A stretch of 60,705 nt of DNA from Planctomycetota bacterium (lineage in GTDB: Bacteria > Planctomycetota > J058). Shown piece by piece: positions 55,797 to 60,705 of the stretch; the first letter of the stretch is position 1, and every line of letters begins with the position of its first letter. Location: contig JAMLIC010000054.1 of assembly GCA_023954375.1 (NCBI GenBank), positions 1 to 60,705 on the forward strand. The letters are read 5' to 3'. The notes beneath the pieces were generated by a model. That model was not told where the DNA came from, did not search any database, and saw only the letters and a list, made by a program, of their open reading frames with translations. The translations under genes were made by a program, and so were the position numbers.

Positions 55797-56258
55797 ATGG
55801 TGGGGTCCGCGATTGTCTTCGTGGTCTCGCTTGTGCTCGCTCTCCTGACACCGTCGCTATTGAAGTCCAGTCCGAGTGTTGCAAGTCAGGTGGCCTTCTA
55901 TTCCGATCCAGATTGGGAGGCATATAGTTTTTTGGGCCGAGCCCACGGTGTTCGTGACCCATGGGGACGTGATTTCTTGTCGGTCCAAGCGCCTGGGGCC
56001 AGAATCATCTCGCACTCTCGAGGAGTGATGCCAGGCAGGTCGACAATGGTCTACTCAGTTGGGCCCAACGGCATTGATGAGCAGGGCGGAGGCGACGACG
56101 TTGTTATTCCTGATCCCTCCAGTTCCCCTCCCCCTGCCGTCGAAGCACTCGTGCTCTGGTGCAGAGGAGGATCAGTTCTCCTTCCGCTCACTGCTCTTAC
56201 GAGTCTCCTCTTTGCGTGGCTCAGGAGTCGGCGCAGTCCCAGAGACTCGAGATGGTGA
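55797..56258 (+). CDS. Small membrane protein, candidate partner/immunity of Rhs copy 2
   Basis: 153 residues from the ATG at 55797, which has CAGGAG eight bases upstream; a GTG at 55776 overlapping the Rhs stop is the alternative. One hydrophobic segment at 1-22 (GSAIVFVVSLVLALLTPSLL) and one near 120-140 (SVLLPLTALTSLLFAWL) flank a soluble loop with SFLGRAHGVRDPWGRDFL and VYSVGPNGIDEQGGG. Lower GC, like the Rhs tip. Unrelated to the five-segment protein after Rhs copy 1. Partner role inferred from position. Confidence 0.65.
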   Translation: MVGSAIVFVVSLVLALLTPSLLKSSPSVASQVAFYSDPDWEAYSFLGRAHGVRDPWGRDFLSVQAPGARIISHSRGVMPGRSTMVYSVGPNGIDEQGGGDDVVIPDPSSSPPPAVEALVLWCRGGSVLLPLTALTSLLFAWLRSRRSPRDSRW

Positions 56259-56376
56259 GATCCCGTCCCATGTGGGCGGTTTGCGTGGAGCCAGGCAGGG
56301 GCAGCTCGTCCTTGGGAGGCCGGGCCACCGCCATGGAAGGCCAGAATTGAGGCGCTCAACCGACACGCAGCCGAGC

Positions 56377-56488
56377 GTCGAGTGGCGGCTGCGGACCAGC
56401 AGACACTCGAGCGCCGTGGTGCGCATGAGCCGCAGGCTGTCGGCCGCCAGGTCGAGTGGCGGCTGCGGACCAGCAGACACTCGAGCGC
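56377..56488. repeat. 38-bp direct repeat, two copies
   Basis: The unit beginning GTCGAGTGGCGGCTGCGGAC and ending CACTCGAGCGC occurs at 56377-56414 and 56451-56488, period 74. Each unit has short inverted ends (TCGAGT/ACTCGA). Confidence 0.9.
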
Positions 56489-56545
56489 TGGGGTGAGGCG
56501 GTCCTCAGATGCGACCTCCCTCGACGAGGTGTGGTCCGCCTGAGT

Positions 56546-56587
56546 GTGGAGGCCACATGGAGCCATGGAGGCCAAAATGGAGGCCAA
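56546..56587. promoter_or_regulatory. Three ATGGAGGCCAA-like repeats, left arm
   Basis: TGGAGGCCA at 56547-56555 and ATGGAGGCCAA at 56565-56575 and 56577-56587 (period 12). The same pair of sites recurs at 56864-56886 on the other side of the tRNA fragment. Short direct repeats at this distance from a core are typical of arm-type integrase sites. Confidence 0.5.
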
Positions 56588-56706
56588 TGGGCCGGTCCTG
56601 CGGCGCACATGGCGGGGCACCGTGCGACGGGTGCATCCCCGCATGTCGCGCCCGACGCGCCGGATGGAGCCACCACGGCACGTCCCGAACCGAACACGAC
56701 CGACGA

Positions 56707-56748
56707 TTCCCAAGCTGAGGGTTGTGAGTTCGAGTCTCATCACCCGCT
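56707..56748 (+). other. 3' fragment of tRNA-Gly(CCC), attachment-site core
   Basis: TTCCCAA reads as an anticodon loop with anticodon CCC, then GCTGAG, a variable region, T arm GTGAG-TTCGAGT-CTCAT, and CACCCGC-T as the 3' acceptor strand. The sequence before 56707 (GACGA) does not pair with GCTGA and no GCGGGTG acceptor 5' strand exists upstream, so only the 3' half is present. Such fragments are left where integrases use tRNA genes. Confidence 0.7.
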
Positions 56749-56821
56749 TCTGATGAAGACCCCGAGGGGTCCAACGCAACCGGCGCCCTGAACGAACGTT
56801 CCGGTGCCTGATTTCAGAGAG

Positions 56822-56843
56822 GGGCCGCCCGCGAGGGCGGCCC
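56822..56843 (+). terminator. 9-bp hairpin after the att-like site
   Basis: GGGCCGCCC (56822-56830) pairs with GGGCGGCCC (56835-56843) around GCGA, followed by TT. Terminator-like. Confidence 0.55.
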
Positions 56844-56863
56844 TTGGCGTTGGTTCGGGGGGC

Positions 56864-56886
56864 ATGGAGGCCAAAATGGAGGCCAA
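56864..56886. promoter_or_regulatory. Two ATGGAGGCCAA repeats, right arm
   Basis: ATGGAGGCCAA at 56864-56874 and 56876-56886, same 12-bp period and orientation as the pair left of the tRNA fragment. Confidence 0.5.
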
Positions 56887-57043
56887 CGATCCGGCCGGAC
56901 GCCAGCGCCGCCGCCGGTTGCGGCGCGACGCCGTGACACGCGACCATCGCCCCCCTGGCCCGTAACCCCTGCGCAGACGATTCCAAGCCCACATTCCAGA
57001 GATCGCACCTGACCTTGTTATGATTTCTGGCAGCCACCGTTTG

Positions 57044-58890
57044 TCAGCCGACCTGGCCGCCCGAGTCTTCGCCCGGCGCCGACTTCTTCCCTCTCGCGCG
57101 CCAGCCGCGGTGGCGTGGCTTCGGCTTGGCCAGCTGGGCGTAGGAGACGCCCGGATCCGTCAGCATCGAGTGGTTGAGCAGTTCGAGCGCGTCCCGCTGC
57201 GCGGTTGTCATGTTCGTCACGGTCACGCCGGGCACCCCGTCGACGCGGATCGTGTTGATCCCCTCGAAGAGGCGGAAGACGACCTCCGTGGTCGGTCGCG
57301 TGGTCCACCCCTTGTTCCCTGGGAAGTCGGCCTTGCGCTGCTCGAGGAGGCGGCGCACTTCTCGCTGGATGAGCGCGTAGACCATCAACGCCAGCACGTA
57401 CACGAGGCCTAGCGCCGCGATCCGGGCGTCGGTCTTCAAGAACAGCGGCGCCACCTGCTGTGGATTCTTGAAGATCCGGATCGCGGTCTCGACCAGGTTC
57501 TGGTCCTGGTACGTGCGAAAGAGCTCCTCGTCCGAGCAGCCGTCAGGGCCCGTCAAGGGGCGGGTCGTGACCAGGACGAAGCAGCTCTCGCGAAGGATCG
57601 CCTCGTCGACGTCATGCTGGTCGTGCTCGATCGTGAGCACGGCGCGCCACCTCGTCTCCATTTCGCGCTGCTCGTCAGCCGGCGGTCGTCCTGGGCCAGG
57701 TCGCTTGACTGGGCGACGTTCGGCCACCGCTTCGGCGACGAGGCGGTGGAGGTCGGGCCCGTGACGCTCGATCGCGGCCGCGGCCGCACGCCGGGCGTCC
57801 TCCTCGCACTTGAACTCGCGCTTGCCGAGCCGGGCTGCGATCCGCTCCAGGTTCTTCCGCTCCTTGTCTCGGCGCGCCTCGACGATCACCGTCTTCTGCT
57901 CGCGCAGGAGGTGGACTCGACGACGAGCGCGCGGATTGGGAACTCTTGCTCGACACCGGTCGATTCGTCCTTCCAGCGATAGGTGAGGTCGCACGAGCGG
58001 CCGTTCCACTCCCTCTCTGGCTCCGCTTCGAGGTCGTCGACGGCGGATCCGTCTTCGAGGAACACCTTCGGGTAGACAACCTTCAGGCGGGTGAGCGACT
58101 CGTCCCGCGCAAGGGCCGCACGGAAGGCCGTGAAGGCCTCTCCCCAGAGCCCCACCCCGCGCGGCATCATCGTCAAGATGTGGAAGCCGTGCTTCTGCGC
58201 GAGCAGCAGCGTCTCGCCCGAGAAAAGCTTGGCGTCGCCCACGACGGTCGTGCCCCGTGGGTCGGGGAGGACCTCGGCGAGGCGTCCCATGAGCCAACGG
58301 GTCTCCTGTGGGTCGCTGCGGTTGCCCGACGACACGCGACCGAGGACGGCGACGCCGCCGTCGCATGCCACGGCCAGCCCATACACGATCTGCTTCAAGT
58401 CGCCTCGATAGTCCTTGCTGTGCCCCCTCGTGACGTGTGGGACCGCTCGCTCGTCCTCCGGGTCCAACGGCGGCACGCTGGCCGCGTGCTCGCCGTAGAC
58501 CGAGACGGACGAGGGTGTCGACGTGGATGGTCGCGAGCCGAGGTCGTGCACCTTGACCGCACGCACGAGGGCCGCAGCCTGGATCTTCGTCGGGCCGGCG
58601 GCGAACGTGTCGTCAGCTCGGGCCAGCCGGTCGTCGTGGAACTGCGCGCAGCTCCCCTTCCAGCCGAACGCCAGCTCCAGGTCATGCGGCGCGAGCAGTT
58701 CGTCGATCCGATAGAGCGTGTGCCGGCCCAGCAAGATCGCGACGATCAGCGCCTCGACGCACTCGCCCGCGCTCACGCGACTGCGCGGGTCCATGGGCAC
58801 GATCTCATCCACGAGGGCCGCGACGTCGAGCTGCCGAAGAGCGCGTCCGATGATCGGCAAGAAGTCGAGCCGCTTCGCGCTGGCTTCCAT
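57044..58890 (-). pseudogene. IS1634-type transposase, frameshifted
   Basis: ATG at 58890 with GAGGAGAGGCAC upstream. The first frame carries the DUF4277-like start (KRLDFLPIIGRALRQLDVAALVDEIVP), GHSKDYRGDLKQIVYGLAV and VVGDAKLFSGETLLLAQ, and stops at 57886 after FPIRALVVESTS. The second frame continues from THLLREQKTVIVEARRDKE to the stop at 57044, with QDQNLVETAIRIFKNPQQV giving the catalytic E and the helical C-terminus. A one-base shift near 57912 separates the halves; no classic slippery heptamer is there, so this is probably an inactivating indel. Terminal repeats are not certain. Confidence 0.82.
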
Positions 58891-59571
58891 GTGCCTCTCC
58901 TCGCACGCCCGCGGCGGCGAGGCAAGGACAGCACGGCAGCTGCCACCACAGGTCCAGCGTCCACGCCTCGCGCGGTCCAGATGCGCGTCCTTGCGCATCA
59001 GATGCGTCTCCGGAGTGAGTCCGGACGGCGCCACTGAGCAGACGACAGAGCGGCGCTCGAACGGAATGCGTGCGGAGCGCCGGATGCGCGCCTATCGCCG
59101 CGCTCCGCCTCCCTTGGCGGCGGGGGGCCGTCGTCTGCTGTGCGTGCTTTGGCAAGTAGGTAATTGGCGGAGCCCGGGCCGAGATGTCTGGAATGCGGGT
59201 CCAAGCACGTCGGTCAACACGACTGGGCTGCGAAGTGGCGCCCCGTGTCCCACCGCCACCGCGACCACGCGACGCGCCCTGACGCGACGTCGCGGCGACG
59301 GTGGGCCCCGATGTGACGACCCGCGCATGGCTGCCCGATCGTCCGGAGCGCGGCGGCCATGACGTGCTCGGCTGCGCGGCTCCCCGGTGGGCCGATGGGG
59401 AGGGGTAGTTGTCGTAGCGGGCCGATGGGGAGGGGTAGTTGTCGTCGGGGTTCCTGGTGGCTCCGCGAGTCCCGGTGCGGTGATCGACCGGCCAGGCACC
59501 GTTCCGCGCGCGACGTGGGCGCCCGCGTCGCGCATGGGGCGCGCCTCGTCCGCGGCCAGCCTGAGCGCGGG
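58891..59571. other. Gene-free region with inverted and tandem repeats
   Basis: About 680 bp with no convincing gene. AGCAGACGAC (59037-59046) is repeated inverted at 59130-59139, which could mark an element end. A 27-bp tandem repeat lies at 59389-59445. The promoter of the leftward transposase must be near 58891-58960 but is not recognisable. Confidence 0.55.
59389..59445. repeat. 27-bp tandem repeat, two copies
   Basis: The unit beginning GGGCCGATGGGGAGGGGTAG lies at 59389-59415 and 59419-59445, period 30. Confidence 0.9.
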
Positions 59572-60183
59572 TCAGCGCCGACGCCGCTTCGCTCCCCCGG
59601 GGGCACCGTTCTCGCCTGACATGGGCGGCGTGAGCGCCAAGAGGCCGGCCATGAGGACGGCCGTGAGCTCGGTCGGGTCGAACTCCTCGGCCAGAAGCCG
59701 CAGATGGACGAGGTAGGGGACGTAGGCGCCGAACGAGAGCTCCTTGCCGGCGAAGTCGTTCGCCACGGTCGTGTAGAGCTGTAGCGGTGGGTCGGCCTCG
59801 AGCGCGGCGTTGAGGCGCTCGACGAGCGGTCGGCTGAAGGCCTCCAGCTCGGCCACGGGCGGCCCGTCGATCGGGCTGATCAGGTGGAACTTGATCGCGA
59901 CCTCGAGTTCGTAGATCAGGTCTTCCGGGTCGGGGTTCCTCTCGTCCGGCTCCACGATGGCTGCGGTCTGAAACACGTCGTAGTGGACCTCGACCTCCGC
60001 GTGCTGCTGCTGCGGCAGCTCCCGGTCCCTCAGCACGACGCAGAACGACAGGGTGCGCGACAGGTCACTCAAGTCCAGCTCGACCCGGCGCGCATAGGCG
60101 TCGAGCCCCGCGTCGTGCACGGCCAGGAGGAGACGGGCCTGAAGCGCTTCGAAGTCCAGGAGCAGCGCGTCGGGTTCGATCAT
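59572..60183 (-). CDS. Unknown acidic protein
   Basis: 203 residues from the ATG at 60183, 65 bp after the recombinase stop on the same strand. Body: LLLDFEALQARLLLAVHDAGLDAYARRVEL, LSRTLSFCVVLRDRELPQQ, VEVHYDVFQTAAIVEPDE, DLIYELEVAIKFHLISPIDG, then VANDFAGKELSFGAYVPYL. A basic C-terminus (GGAKRRRR). Alpha/beta and soluble, no family recognised. Likely co-transcribed with the recombinase gene. Confidence 0.55.
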   Translation of the reverse strand: MIEPDALLLDFEALQARLLLAVHDAGLDAYARRVELDLSDLSRTLSFCVVLRDRELPQQQHAEVEVHYDVFQTAAIVEPDERNPDPEDLIYELEVAIKFHLISPIDGPPVAELEAFSRPLVERLNAALEADPPLQLYTTVANDFAGKELSFGAYVPYLVHLRLLAEEFDPTELTAVLMAGLLALTPPMSGENGAPGGAKRRRR

Positions 60184-60248
60184 GGCGGCCACGATCAGGC
60201 CGCGAGGCGGCCCGCGCAAGACACCCACGCAGGCGAGCCGGAGCGCGC

Positions 60249-60705
60249 CTACGACGCCGAGCGCTGCTCCGCGTCGCTGCTCGCCGGCGCGCCGGCGGTG
60301 ACCGGCGGCGCGAGGAGCGTGTGCCCGCGCACGCGCTCGAGCGCCTCGTCGAGCATGTCGCGGACGGCCGTGGCAGACAGCCCTGCGTCGAACAGGTCGC
60401 ACGACAGGTCGAGGTAGTGCTTGCGGCCGGTGTCGCTGCCCGCCAGCGCGCGCACGACCTCGAACTCGCCCGGGTCGGCGTGGCCGAGCTGCTTGTCGAT
60501 CACGACCGGCGGCACCCCCTTGGCCTGCGCCCAGCTCCGGTGCGTCTTGCGCAGCCCGTGCAGGTCGACGCCCTCCATGCGGCGCTCCCACTCGGCGCGC
60601 AGCTGCGCGGCGACCCCGTAGACCCGCTCCTCGAGCCTGGCCCGCGCGGCGCGGGTCTCCGCCCGCACGCGCTTGGGGTTGCCGGCCAGCGCCGGGACGG
60701 TGCCC
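60249..60705 (-). CDS. Tyrosine recombinase/integrase, C-terminal part (start outside window)
   Basis: The frame is open through the window edge at 60705; the catalytic half is visible. VDLHGLRKTHRSWA gives the H-x-x-R box, VIDKQLGHADPG the LGH (H/W) box, and RKHYLDLSCDLFD a nucleophilic Tyr. The tail is Ala/Pro-rich. It is read leftward, 3.5 kb from the tRNA-Gly fragment with an IS1634-type gene between. It may be the enzyme that uses that site, or belong to a separate element to the right. Confidence 0.82.
   Translation of the reverse strand, partial: GTVPALAGNPKRVRAETRAARARLEERVYGVAAQLRAEWERRMEGVDLHGLRKTHRSWAQAKGVPPVVIDKQLGHADPGEFEVVRALAGSDTGRKHYLDLSCDLFDAGLSATAVRDMLDEALERVRGHTLLAPPVTAGAPASSDAEQRSAS

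Larger units (their letters stand above)
56259..57043. other. Gene-free region with repeats, att-like site and hairpin
   Basis: About 785 bp without a credible gene. From left to right it holds a degenerate ATGGAAGGCC element (56333), two 38-bp repeats (56377, 56451), ATGGAGGCCAA repeats (56546-56587), a tRNA-Gly 3' fragment (56707-56748), a hairpin (56822-56843) and another pair of ATGGAGGCCAA repeats (56864-56886). Confidence 0.7.

Noticed and set aside
56670..56750. Complete tRNA gene
   Set aside because: No 5' acceptor strand, D arm or anticodon-stem partner; only the 3' half is present.
57020..58950. Imperfect inverted ends TGGCAGCCACCGT / GTGGCAGCTGCCGT for the IS1634-type element
   Set aside because: Matches are short and interrupted and no target duplication flanks them, so no element limits were called.
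1..60705. CRISPR array
   Set aside because: Repeats seen are pairs or short arm-type clusters; no run of evenly spaced repeats with unique spacers and no cas genes.

Overview
The window is about 60.7 kb of very GC-rich DNA (roughly 70 percent G+C by eye, frequent GTG/TTG starts, third positions nearly all G or C). It looks like the accessory genome of a high-GC Gram-negative bacterium. The YD-repeat style (TYFAYD / TYMAYD) and codon use would fit Planctomycetota or Myxococcota, but nothing here fixes the taxon.

Layout. 1-3.97 kb: the 3' part of a giant Rhs/YD-repeat gene (frameshifted) with its own divergent, lower-GC tail and an overlapping membrane-protein gene. 4.0-6.1 kb: an IS21-type istA without a visible istB, then short repeats and palindromes. 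6.15-8.08 kb: a leftward two-gene operon containing an Abi_C-type abortive-infection protein. 8.27-9.0 kb: a perfect nested hairpin, a leftward XRE-type regulator and a divergent control region. 9.0-36.4 kb: a lambda/Mu-like virion module read rightward (small and large terminase, ParB-methyltransferase plus HNH, portal, protease/scaffold, decoration protein, gpE-like capsid, connectors, tail/baseplate proteins). Two cargo blocks interrupt it: 14.3-18.8 kb lies behind the portal gene and carries a GHKL ATPase, a CxxC protein and two leftward paralogues; its first part, up to 16.8 kb, is flanked by an imperfect ~0.4 kb direct repeat. A complete 1890-bp insertion sequence at 29,787-31,676 splits a large tail gene.

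36.6-49.7 kb: a LuxR-type regulator, four glycosyltransferase genes (one a 1446-residue multi-module protein), a SAM-methyltransferase-like protein, a NifU/IscU-like protein lacking the first ligand cysteine, a polyglycine-rich fibre-like protein and a zinc-ribbon protein, nearly all with overlapping or abutting ends. After a strong hairpin comes the second Rhs gene, intact at 1998 residues, whose core is nearly identical to the first but whose tail and partner membrane protein are unrelated. 56.3-57.0 kb holds repeats, a 3' fragment of a tRNA-Gly(CCC) flanked on both sides by ATGGAGGCCAA repeats (an attP-like layout) and a hairpin. The end carries a frameshifted IS1634-type transposase, an unknown gene and the C-terminal half of a tyrosine recombinase.

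Interpretation. The block reads as a prophage or phage-derived particle whose distal tail end includes a glycosylation cassette, a polyglycine fibre and exchangeable Rhs proteins. Two large direct Rhs repeats flank it. The split tail gene, the frameshifted Rhs and the several insertion sequences suggest it is decaying or partly inactive.
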